DNA from: an uncultured Ileibacterium sp.
Lineage (GTDB): Bacteria; Bacillota; Clostridia; Peptostreptococcales; Anaerovoracaceae
Assembly: GCA_902488835.1 (NCBI GenBank)
Contig: CABTXQ010000002.1
Coordinates: 1-64,000, forward strand
Length of the DNA stretch: 64,000 nt
Reading direction: 5' to 3'
Shown piece after piece: positions 53,991-62,942 of this stretch. Under the pieces are notes generated by a model. That model did not search any database and was not told where the DNA came from. It was given only the letters and a program-made list of their open reading frames with translations. The stretch's first letter is position 1; every line of letters begins with the position of its first letter. Made by a program: the position numbers and the translations under genes.

Positions 53991-56323
53991 TGTTCATAAA
54001 AAAGATGTTGCGTGATATGAGAAAGAACTTGATTCCTTTTGTATCGCTCATGATACTTGCGATGGTTGCCATGGCCGGCTTCACCGGACTAAGCAGCTCA
54101 AACATCGGAATGGAGAAAATTCGTGCAAAATATCATAAGGACACAGTCCTTGCTGATTACTGGGTCTACGGTAAGAACTTTAATAAAGAGCAGTTAGAAA
54201 AACTTACAAATAGTAAGGGAGTAGAGAAAGCACAGTTCAGAACTCAGGTTGAAACGCTCTCTACAGATAAAGACTATCCTATTACACTCTTCATCGAAGA
54301 TGAAAACAAGGTTAGTAAACCTCTGAACATTAAAGGCGCTAAATTTGATCCCAAGTCAGAAGATGGCATATGGATTAATTCAAGATATGCAGAAGCTAAT
54401 AAAATAAAGATAGGCGATGAAGTAACACTCAGATATAACGGATTTAAAATTCGTGAGAAGGTAAAAGGCCTGATGATGATGCCTGAATTTGAGTACTATA
54501 AGGCAAACAAGGACTCAGATCCGGACTTCAAGGACATAGGATATGCATATATAGGTAAAAAAGCATTTCTTAGAACTATATTACCTTATGGGATGGATCA
54601 AAACTTTCTGACAGAGGAACAGGTTGAAACTTTTTTGCCAAACTCCCAGATACTGATTAAATCTAACGAAAGCAGGAGAAATATTGAAAAATCAGTAATA
54701 GATGCAATTGGCAGTGATTACATGGCAATTCTAGAGCAAAAAGACCAGGGGGGGATTCAAAATTTTACTGATGAGATAGAACAGCATAAAGCATTTGCAG
54801 TCCTATTTCCAATGATATTTTTGCTAACGGCAATAATGGTAATGGTTACAACAATGTCTCGTGTCGTAATGGAACAGAGGGTTCAGATAGGTACAATGAA
54901 GGCACTTGGGGTAAAGCGGAAGAAAATCATTCGTCACTACATGTTCTTCGGATTCTTCCTTTCTGCAATAGGTACTGTTATTGGAGCTCTTTTGGGACCT
55001 AAGATCATAGGCGAGAAATTCCTAGGATTGATATTGAGCATGCAGTATACCTTGCCTTCATGGATTACCGGATACTCAATTAGTTTTGCTTTTGTAGCTA
55101 TTTTGATTATAGGGACATGTACAGCAACAGCGTATCTATCTACAAAGAAAATTATAAAACTGAACACAAGAGACATTCTTTATCCGAGAGCACCTAAGAC
55201 GGTAAGAAAATGTGTATTTGAATACCTGCCTTTTTGGAACAAATTCAGCTTTGCAACAAGATATAATCTTAGGAATTTCTCGAGGAACAAGGGAAGAAAT
55301 TCAATGGTTGCAATAGGAATTGCAGGAAGCATGGTTCTGGTTCTCGCTTCGGTGGGCTGCATGGATACTTTGGCGTATATGAAGGAATGCAATTTTTCCC
55401 ATATACAGAATTTTAAGTACGAGATTAGATTGTCAAATAGTATTGATGAAGAAGAGGCAGAAAAAATTGCGAAAGATGTTTCAGGTGATCTGCTTATGCT
55501 AGATAAAATTCAGGTTAAGAAAAAAGAAGATGGAGTTTCAAAGAACACAAATGTAACTGTATTAAATAATACAGATAAATACCGCCTTATAGATGTCAAC
55601 TTAAAGGAGTATTCATTAAAAGAAGGCGATATTGCAGTGAGCAGGCGTTTTGCTGATCAACATGGATTCAAAAATGGAGACACAATATACTGGAAGGGAA
55701 TCGGAAGCGATAAATGGATAAAGAGCAAGATAAGTCTTATTAACTGGAACATGAGTAACCAGGGGCTTACGATACTAAAGCCAACCTATATAGATGGAGG
55801 AGGAGTATATCACGGGAATGTTTGTCTTAGTGATAAGAACCTAAAAAATTATAAGAATGATAACGTATCAGCTGTCATAAGTCGAAATAGCAGACTTGAC
55901 GCTTGGGATAACGGGGTGGAAATTTATGAACTCATAATACTCAGTTTCATAGTAATGGCACTGATAATAATGCTCATCGTTATCTATAATTCGGCAGTAC
56001 TTGCATTTAACGAGCGAAACAAAGAATTTGCGACCCTTAAGGTTCTTGGAATAAAAAAGAGGGGCCTTAGGAAGATAATGATTTCACAAAATATATGGAT
56101 GACAGTCGTTGGTGGACTGCTGGGAATACCCCTTGGCAAACCGGTTCTAAATCAGATGTTCGTTTCAAATGGCGGAGGGCAGGACTTCTTGACTAAGATA
56201 TATTTAAAATCTTATTTTATAAGCTTTATTGCCGTATTAATCGTTTCTCTCATTGTAAATTATATATTTACTAAAAAGATGAAGAAGATAGATATGGTTG
56301 AATCCATGAAGGCGAACGAATAA
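53990..56323 (+). CDS. FtsX/MacB-type ABC permease
   Basis: 777 aa from the ATG at 53990 overlapping the ATPase stop. The layout is an N-terminal TM, a large extracellular domain (about 40-255), three TMs (about 260-390), a second TM and extracellular domain (about 440-640) and three terminal TMs. This is the duplicated FtsX-domain form with signature AFNERNKEFATLKVLGI in the second copy and MEQRVQIGTMKALGVKR in the first. It probably extracts a hydrophobic product from the membrane. It ends 15 bases before the condensation-like gene. Confidence 0.9.
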   Translation: MFIKKMLRDMRKNLIPFVSLMILAMVAMAGFTGLSSSNIGMEKIRAKYHKDTVLADYWVYGKNFNKEQLEKLTNSKGVEKAQFRTQVETLSTDKDYPITLFIEDENKVSKPLNIKGAKFDPKSEDGIWINSRYAEANKIKIGDEVTLRYNGFKIREKVKGLMMMPEFEYYKANKDSDPDFKDIGYAYIGKKAFLRTILPYGMDQNFLTEEQVETFLPNSQILIKSNESRRNIEKSVIDAIGSDYMAILEQKDQGGIQNFTDEIEQHKAFAVLFPMIFLLTAIMVMVTTMSRVVMEQRVQIGTMKALGVKRKKIIRHYMFFGFFLSAIGTVIGALLGPKIIGEKFLGLILSMQYTLPSWITGYSISFAFVAILIIGTCTATAYLSTKKIIKLNTRDILYPRAPKTVRKCVFEYLPFWNKFSFATRYNLRNFSRNKGRNSMVAIGIAGSMVLVLASVGCMDTLAYMKECNFSHIQNFKYEIRLSNSIDEEEAEKIAKDVSGDLLMLDKIQVKKKEDGVSKNTNVTVLNNTDKYRLIDVNLKEYSLKEGDIAVSRRFADQHGFKNGDTIYWKGIGSDKWIKSKISLINWNMSNQGLTILKPTYIDGGGVYHGNVCLSDKNLKNYKNDNVSAVISRNSRLDAWDNGVEIYELIILSFIVMALIIMLIVIYNSAVLAFNERNKEFATLKVLGIKKRGLRKIMISQNIWMTVVGGLLGIPLGKPVLNQMFVSNGGGQDFLTKIYLKSYFISFIAVLIVSLIVNYIFTKKMKKIDMVESMKANE

Positions 56324-56338
56324 ATGGAAAGGAGATAT

Positions 56339-57760
56339 ATGGATATTAAAACAAAAAGATACTCATTGATGACATATCCAAGGAGAAAATTGATTCCCAG
56401 ATTGTTTCGAAAAGTTGATCTTTCATTTATTCCGCAATCTTTTTCCCTCCTTTATAAAACAGTAGGGGGACTAGGAAGCAATAACGCTAAGATACTAGCA
56501 AACCTGACATTTCAACTTCCATTGGAAGGAGACCTTGATACAGCACGTCTTGAAAGAAGTATTGCTAGGGTTAGGAATGAGGAAGGCATACTGAGGTCAT
56601 ATTTAATAGGTAAATTTGGGAAGTTCTATGTACAGGAAAAAGAACCTCAGGAATTTAATCTTATAGAGGTTGATCTCCCTGGAGAAGATAGGGATGAAAG
56701 AATAGATAGCTGTGAGAGATATCTAGATGAACAGGCAAGGACCCCACTTGACCTATTTGATCCTGATGGAGAACAGGTGAGGTTCAGGCTAATAAAAATC
56801 GATGATTCACTTCACTTTCTGATGTTTATGATTTCGCACATAGTTATTGACTACGGTGGGGTAACTTCGATAATAAACAGAATTTTCAGGTACTATAACG
56901 ATGAAAGTGCTGAGAAATTATTCTGTAAGGGGTTTGATGAGTTTATCAAAAGAGAATACGAATTCTTAGAAAGCCCAAAGAGCAGGGAAGAAAAACAGTA
57001 TTGGAAGGATTTACTTAAGGGATATAAGAGAAACACACTCAGTAAGGAGCGGTCAAAAAGAAATACTGAACGGAATAAGGATGTCAGCCTTTACCTTGAT
57101 AAAAAGGCCATCGAAGAGGTTTCTCGTAGAGAAAAGACAAGCACCTTCAATATGTTAATGCTGGGGTTTCATCTCTCGCTTGCAAAGCTTTTAGATGTTA
57201 ATGATGTGGTTTCTTCGTACATAATATCAAACCGAGCAGATAAGGAGTTTCGTGATACTCCAGGACTTCTGGCACGACTAATGTATTGCCGTACGGTATT
57301 CAACCGTGATGACACTTTTAAAGATGCTCAAGCTATGATCAGAAAGAGTATTGGAGAAGGATATTCACATAGAAGGGCAGCACCTGAATGCGGGCTAAAA
57401 AGTTCAATGTTCATACTAGATGAAAACATAGGAGAAATAACAGGTGCACCAAAGTTCAACGACGAACCGATTAACGTACATGCAAGGATAAATATAGAAA
57501 CATGGGAGGGAATGTTCCCGTCAGGAACCTTTATGGTAATGGTTTTACCGGAAGGGGATGGACTTAGTGTAAAGCTCATAGGAGATAACAGGAAATACGG
57601 AGATCAGCTTATAGCGATAAGGGATAACCTTGAACTTGCCATACACTTTATGTCGCATTACAGCAATCGTCCGTTGAGGGAATTTTTTAGATCGGATCTT
57701 GAAATGGACAATGTGGATATTGAACAGGATGATTTGGGAATAATGGTGCTGTCGTATTAA
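56339..57760 (+). CDS. Stand-alone condensation-domain-like acyltransferase
   Basis: 473 aa from the ATG at 56339, chosen over 56324 because AAAGGAG lies between them. It has the two-lobed CoA-dependent acyltransferase fold of NRPS condensation domains. The HHxxxDG motif reads S-H-IVI-D-Y-G: the catalytic histidine (H167) and aspartate (D171) are kept, the first His is Ser and the G is displaced by Tyr. The protein stands alone without fused carrier or adenylation domains. It may form an amide or ester bond between an acyl chain and a nucleophile bound to the downstream carrier. Immediately downstream is the ketosynthase protein. Confidence 0.75.
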   Translation: MDIKTKRYSLMTYPRRKLIPRLFRKVDLSFIPQSFSLLYKTVGGLGSNNAKILANLTFQLPLEGDLDTARLERSIARVRNEEGILRSYLIGKFGKFYVQEKEPQEFNLIEVDLPGEDRDERIDSCERYLDEQARTPLDLFDPDGEQVRFRLIKIDDSLHFLMFMISHIVIDYGGVTSIINRIFRYYNDESAEKLFCKGFDEFIKREYEFLESPKSREEKQYWKDLLKGYKRNTLSKERSKRNTERNKDVSLYLDKKAIEEVSRREKTSTFNMLMLGFHLSLAKLLDVNDVVSSYIISNRADKEFRDTPGLLARLMYCRTVFNRDDTFKDAQAMIRKSIGEGYSHRRAAPECGLKSSMFILDENIGEITGAPKFNDEPINVHARINIETWEGMFPSGTFMVMVLPEGDGLSVKLIGDNRKYGDQLIAIRDNLELAIHFMSHYSNRPLREFFRSDLEMDNVDIEQDDLGIMVLSY

Positions 57761-57789
57761 AACAGCTATTTGTTATAAAAGAGGGAAAA

Positions 57790-60648
57790 ATGAAGTATAA
57801 AAAAATAGCAGTAATAGGGCTTAGCGGACGTTTCTCCGGAGCGGAGAATAAAAGAGAATTTCGAAAGATTTTGAACGATAAAAAGGTACAAATATCTGAT
57901 CCGCCGAAACATAGGCTGGAATTGGTAAAATTAAACGCTGAAGCAGAATATATGAAATGTGCCTATATAGAGGACATAGAAAGATTCGATAACGACTTCT
58001 TTGGAGTAGCTGCAAGAGAGGCAAGGCTCATGAGCCCAGAACATAGAATGAGTTTGGAACTTGTTGCAGAAGCTATTCTTGATGCAGGATATTCGCTTTC
58101 TGAATTCCGAGGGTCACTTTGTGGAGTATATATTGCCTGCATAAACAGCGAATACAATCAAATGATTAAGAAACAAAGCTCAACATCAATTATAGGTAGC
58201 GAAGCCTATATGCTGAGTGGAAGAATCGGATACCAATTTGATTTGAGGGGTTCGAACTACACAATTAACAGTGCTTGTTCATCTTCAATGACAGCACTTA
58301 ATATGGCGTGTGAGAAATTGACCCTTGGAGAGATTGAAAGCGCAGTAGTAGGAGGAATTACATTATTCATAAATGTTCCAAGAGCTAAAGAAAATATTTA
58401 CGATGCTATGGGGATAATATCTGATGACTATACGCTCAATTCCTTCGATCAAAGATCAGACGGAACAGTGATGGGAGAAGGTGGAGCATATGTTTTACTA
58501 AAGCCTTTAGATGAAGCAATAAAGGCAAATGATCATATCTATGGGGTAATTGTAAGTGGAGCAGTTAACGGTGACGGAGGACGGTGTTCCAATGTTTCTA
58601 TGCCTAGTATGGAAGCTCAAAGAGATGTTGTTATAGATGCTTGGAAAGATGCAGAAATCGAAAATCTAACAGAAGTAGAGACACACGGAATAGGCGCTAT
58701 GGTTGGCGATGCCGTAGAAGCAGAGAGCCTTAACAGAGCTGTGAAAAAATATGGACTATCAGATAAGAGGCTTCTGATGAGCACTTTAAAACCGAATATA
58801 GGCCATCTCTTTGTTGCATCAGGTATTTCTTCTTTTATAAAGATACTAATAGGATATGAAAACGATGAAACCTATCCGATCGCAAACTTTGAATGCCTCA
58901 ACGATATGGTCAACTTTGACGAAAGCGGATTAGAACTTGTACACAAAACATATAAATGGCCAAAAGATTCCAAGAGGATGACGGGCGTGAGCTGCTTTGG
59001 GCTTTCCGGATGCAATACACATCTTGTCGTTGAGAATTATTTAGAAGAAAGAGATGAAGAGGTAAAGAGTAAAGCAAAGGTTCCTGTAAAGATATCTGCC
59101 AGGACAAAGGAAGCCTTTAAAGCTCAAGCTAAATCAATTACCGATTATATCAGAGAAGAAAACCCTAGATTTGATGATATTACACTTACAATGAACGTGG
59201 GAAGAGATGATTATGAATATAGAGCTTTGATAGAAGCAGGTTCATGCGAAGAGCTTTCGGATAAATTAGCAAGTGTAGAGCCGTATGAGTTGATTGACGG
59301 TGGAGAAAAAATCCTTACAGTGTGTGCAATCAAGACAACAACGGATGATGTTAATTCGATTTTGAATGCTTGTAGAAAATATGAGGAATTAAAAAAATCA
59401 GGCATAAGAATAGATTTACTTCTTATAGACAAGGGAATTAAGTCAGCTCTCGAATATATGAGGGGTAAAAAGAGTAAGGATGTCTTCTTAAATGAAATGT
59501 CATCAATGACACCTAATCTTAATTCTGAAGGGTTTGAAAAGCAGATTGCAAGCCGGCAAAAGAGCGGTGTTAAGACGTTAGTGTTTGATCTTTCGCCAGA
59601 CAGGCTATCTTGGAAAAACTCTAGCGATGAATCTATAAAGATAGTATTTCCATCTAAAGATGAGAGCAATATAGAGGTTTTGAATGAATGCTATAAGGCA
59701 GGTATGGACATTAAATGGAATAACCTCGTAATTGAGGGTGGGAGGAGAATTTCAATCCCATCATATCCATTTTCAAAAAAGAAGATATGGCTTAAGGATA
59801 CCGACCTAGCAATTGAGGATAAAGAAGATCATTCCCTCTCGCTTGTTGAATCAAGGCTTCTTAACACAGTAAAACTACGCGTTGTTTTTGCCTCGTTTGG
59901 TGAGAATGTAGAGAGTGTCAACTTACACAAGGCACCTTACAACAACAGATTGTTCAGGGAAGGGTTTTACCCAGTAACAGGAGCGATAGATGCTGACTAC
60001 AAATTGGCAATGCTCAGGTATATAGAAAAACACAATATTAGACCGGATGTATTTATATCGGACAGGGTAGGACTTGCTATTTATAAGTACTGGAGAGGGT
60101 GGATAAATGACGAATCACTCAGAGACGCTATATTAAATATGGATTCAGATAGAGAGAGTGAAGTTCATAATGCTAAGGAAAAAATCTTAGACATGTCAAA
60201 AGAAGGCCCTATACTAGTGCTCGATTTTTCCAAAAGCGGATTATTCAAAGAGCTCGATACAGGTGAAAACATAATAGTTCTAAATCTTTTCGAAGAAAGG
60301 GAAAGACGCGCTGCAATAGAGGATAGAGGCACCCATGCATTGGGCATTTCAGGGATTGATGAAAACATAGATGTGGATTCATTGAATGAAAAGAAGGATG
60401 CTGTAATTGAAAAAAGCGAAGAACAGTTAAAGGCTGAAGAGTTTCTGATGAACCTTTGGTCATCAGCATTAAACATAAATGAGGAGATAAAAAAAGAAGA
60501 TGATTTCTTCGCACTTGGAGGTAATTCACTTGTGATGCAGTCAATGTCAGACAAGATAAACGAGCATTTCTCAAAAAAATTCGACATATTTGAGATCTAT
60601 GATAATGAAACGATTGAAAAGCTTGCAGCGACAATACTTGCAGCATAA
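57790..60648 (+). CDS. AT-less ketosynthase-carrier protein (PKS-like)
   Basis: 952 aa. An N-terminal PKS-type ketosynthase (about 1-425) has the full catalytic triad: C163 in NSACSSS, H299 in ETHGIG, H339 in KPNIGHL. A KS-linker (about 430-480) follows. No GHSxG acyltransferase motif exists; only a short remnant region ends in the typical post-AT linker ISIPSYPFSKKKIW (about 651-664). A stretch of about 200 residues (665-865) is unrecognised. A carrier domain (about 875-952) has the phosphopantetheine serine S913 in LGGNSL. The protein thus resembles a trans-AT module, which elongates an acyl chain with a malonyl unit loaded by a separate enzyme. GAGGG precedes the ATG. Confidence 0.82.
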   Translation: MKYKKIAVIGLSGRFSGAENKREFRKILNDKKVQISDPPKHRLELVKLNAEAEYMKCAYIEDIERFDNDFFGVAAREARLMSPEHRMSLELVAEAILDAGYSLSEFRGSLCGVYIACINSEYNQMIKKQSSTSIIGSEAYMLSGRIGYQFDLRGSNYTINSACSSSMTALNMACEKLTLGEIESAVVGGITLFINVPRAKENIYDAMGIISDDYTLNSFDQRSDGTVMGEGGAYVLLKPLDEAIKANDHIYGVIVSGAVNGDGGRCSNVSMPSMEAQRDVVIDAWKDAEIENLTEVETHGIGAMVGDAVEAESLNRAVKKYGLSDKRLLMSTLKPNIGHLFVASGISSFIKILIGYENDETYPIANFECLNDMVNFDESGLELVHKTYKWPKDSKRMTGVSCFGLSGCNTHLVVENYLEERDEEVKSKAKVPVKISARTKEAFKAQAKSITDYIREENPRFDDITLTMNVGRDDYEYRALIEAGSCEELSDKLASVEPYELIDGGEKILTVCAIKTTTDDVNSILNACRKYEELKKSGIRIDLLLIDKGIKSALEYMRGKKSKDVFLNEMSSMTPNLNSEGFEKQIASRQKSGVKTLVFDLSPDRLSWKNSSDESIKIVFPSKDESNIEVLNECYKAGMDIKWNNLVIEGGRRISIPSYPFSKKKIWLKDTDLAIEDKEDHSLSLVESRLLNTVKLRVVFASFGENVESVNLHKAPYNNRLFREGFYPVTGAIDADYKLAMLRYIEKHNIRPDVFISDRVGLAIYKYWRGWINDESLRDAILNMDSDRESEVHNAKEKILDMSKEGPILVLDFSKSGLFKELDTGENIIVLNLFEERERRAAIEDRGTHALGISGIDENIDVDSLNEKKDAVIEKSEEQLKAEEFLMNLWSSALNINEEIKKEDDFFALGGNSLVMQSMSDKINEHFSKKFDIFEIYDNETIEKLAATILAA

Positions 60649-60657
60649 GGAGGATTT

Positions 60658-62181
60658 ATGAAGACCAGTTCTATTTTACGAGATTCTTTATGCGAGAGCA
60701 TAATCGATATGGTAAAAACTCAGGCAGAAGAAAATGGGGACGAAATTGCAGTATATACGAAAAAAGACTCTATTAATTACAGAGAACTGATTGAAAGAGC
60801 TTCGATTATTGCCGGATATATGAAAACCATTGGAATAAAGAAAGGTGACTTCGTGATACTTGAAGCAGTATCTGATATTTCATATGTGCTCACATACCTT
60901 GCGATTCAGATAGTAGGGGCTATAAGCTCACCTGTTGAACGCGGAGTGCAGCTTGAAAAGCTCGAATATGAGATAAGTCTTGTCGGTGCCGTATATTATT
61001 TTTCAAGAAATGACAACAGAATAAAATCTGCACCTACTATGCACTATGAGGAGCTTTTAGCTGAGGCAAATGACTGGAATTTGCCACTTGAGTATGAGAG
61101 ACCACTTCCTAGCGATATAAGAGAAGTGATTTTTACAACGGGTACAACGGGAAAATCAAAAGCTACACTTCATTCAACTCTGAATATTGAGACAAATACT
61201 GTAAACACGGTAAAGGGAATAGGAATAAACAGCTCTGATATAGTTCTAATTCCTCTTCCACTAAACCACTCATTTGGTATGAGAGTCCTTAGAGCTGTGT
61301 TCTCAGTGGGAGGGGCGGTAGTCCTTCAGAGTGGAGCTGTTTTCTCTAGTGCAATTATAGAAAATATAAGAAAATTTAACTGTACCGCTATGGCTTCAGT
61401 TTCTGCGACAATGGAGTCTGTAATAAGGGAGATTGGAGAGGAAATGGTAAGTAAAGAATTCTCCTCACTAAGATACATAGAGTTCAGTGCAGGTGCTGTT
61501 TCCGTTCCTCTTAGAAAAAAATTGATAGAGCTTCTTCCAAATACAAGACTCTTTAATACTTGGGGTTCATCGGAGAGCGGAGGTTGCGTCTTTATGGAGT
61601 TCAGCAAGAGATCTGATAAGATAAATGCCTTAGGTGTGCCGATAAATGGTATTAGACTAGGCATTTGGTCGGACGAAAAAAACGATTTTCTGAAGGGATG
61701 CGGGAAAGAGAAAATTGGTAGACTTGCCATAAAGGGTAATATGATCTTCAGCGGCTATCTGCACGAGGAGAATAAGTATAAGGAATCCGTTGACAAGGGT
61801 TGGATGAAAACTGCAGATCTCGTGTGGCGAGATGATGAGAACTTTTACTACATCCTAGGTCGTGCTGATGACATTATAAATGTAGGTGGAGAAAAGGTTG
61901 CTCAGAGGGAGCTGGAAGATATTGCATCGCTCATCCCTGGAATTGAAGACTGTGCATGCATAGGAGTTGAAGATAAAAGCGGGCTTCTAGGACATATTCC
62001 TGTTCTCTACTATACAGGTAGCGTGGAACTCGATGAAGAGGCAGCAAAGGGAGTTTTTGTCAAGAAAATTGGGAACATGCTTATGCCCAGAGAATACATT
62101 CGAATAGAGGAAATACCTAGAAATTATATGAAGAAAAAAGATTATAAGGCATTGAAAAAGATATACGATGGAAACAATTGA
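60658..62181 (+). CDS. Adenylate-forming enzyme (acyl/aminoacyl-AMP ligase)
   Basis: 507 aa, ANL superfamily. The phosphate-binding loop is FTTGTTGKSKATLH, A5 is TWGSSESGG, A7 is KTADLVWRDD, A8 GRADDIINVGGEKV, and A10 has IPRNYMKKKDYKAL, where the catalytic lysine lies. There is no fused carrier domain, so the product is passed to a separate carrier, plausibly the one at 57790-60648. It could activate a fatty acid or aryl/amino acid; the substrate code is not readable by eye. The SD is AAGGAGG. Confidence 0.85.
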   Translation: MKTSSILRDSLCESIIDMVKTQAEENGDEIAVYTKKDSINYRELIERASIIAGYMKTIGIKKGDFVILEAVSDISYVLTYLAIQIVGAISSPVERGVQLEKLEYEISLVGAVYYFSRNDNRIKSAPTMHYEELLAEANDWNLPLEYERPLPSDIREVIFTTGTTGKSKATLHSTLNIETNTVNTVKGIGINSSDIVLIPLPLNHSFGMRVLRAVFSVGGAVVLQSGAVFSSAIIENIRKFNCTAMASVSATMESVIREIGEEMVSKEFSSLRYIEFSAGAVSVPLRKKLIELLPNTRLFNTWGSSESGGCVFMEFSKRSDKINALGVPINGIRLGIWSDEKNDFLKGCGKEKIGRLAIKGNMIFSGYLHEENKYKESVDKGWMKTADLVWRDDENFYYILGRADDIINVGGEKVAQRELEDIASLIPGIEDCACIGVEDKSGLLGHIPVLYYTGSVELDEEAAKGVFVKKIGNMLMPREYIRIEEIPRNYMKKKDYKALKKIYDGNN

Positions 62182-62183
62182 TA

Positions 62184-62942
62184 ATGAATATGATTGACAG
62201 CAAATGGATATATGGAGCTGATAACAAACCGTTATCAAAGGTCAGATTGTTCTGCCTTCCTTATGCAGGGTGCGGCTCATCCATGTATATATCGTGGAAA
62301 AAATACTTTCCTGAGGAGGTTGAGCTTTGCCCAATTCAATTACCAGGAAGGGAGAACAGGAGAAAAGAGGACTTATGTTGCAATCTAAGACTTTTGGTCG
62401 ACGAAATGGCTGAAGGAATTGCAAGCTTTCTAGACAAACCTTTTGGAATATTCGGATACAGCATGGGTGGAGTCATAGCGTATGAGTTAGCTCTAAAGAT
62501 AAAGGAGAAATATAAGAGGTCTCCCTTCGTGATCTTTATGGGAGCATCGACGGTTTTTATGGACTTAGATAATGTAAGCGGGATGAAGGAAAATGAACTA
62601 AAGAAATACTTGAACTTCATAGGCGGAGCTGAACTATCGGAACTGAACAATCCCAGCTTACAGGAAGAATTTTTTCCTGTAATCAGGAATGACTACAGGA
62701 TGATTGAGACCTATCACTTTAATTTCACACCTGCCCCATGCAGAATATGCAGCTTTGCATCAAAAGAAGACTGCGCTGTACCTTTTCAAAATATAAGTCT
62801 ATTAAAGTTTTTAACAGATGAATTCAGCCTAATAACAATGCGCGGTTCGCATTTCTTCATTCGTGATTACGAAAGGGAGATCACCAAAACAGTTTTGATG
62901 CATTTAAGGAAAGGAGCATTCTTGGATGGAATTTCAATATAA
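62184..62942 (+). CDS. Type II thioesterase (GrsT-like)
   Basis: 252 aa alpha/beta hydrolase from the ATG at 62184; TTG at 62178 and ATG at 62190 are alternatives. LFCLPYAGCGSSMYISWKK is the N-terminal oxyanion-side motif. The nucleophile lies in GYSMGG (about S93) and the histidine in RGSHFFI near the C-terminus. Type II thioesterases remove stalled or wrong acyl groups from carrier proteins, or here may release the chain. It overlaps the previous gene's end area and the next gene by 17 bases. Confidence 0.88.
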   Translation: MNMIDSKWIYGADNKPLSKVRLFCLPYAGCGSSMYISWKKYFPEEVELCPIQLPGRENRRKEDLCCNLRLLVDEMAEGIASFLDKPFGIFGYSMGGVIAYELALKIKEKYKRSPFVIFMGASTVFMDLDNVSGMKENELKKYLNFIGGAELSELNNPSLQEEFFPVIRNDYRMIETYHFNFTPAPCRICSFASKEDCAVPFQNISLLKFLTDEFSLITMRGSHFFIRDYEREITKTVLMHLRKGAFLDGISI

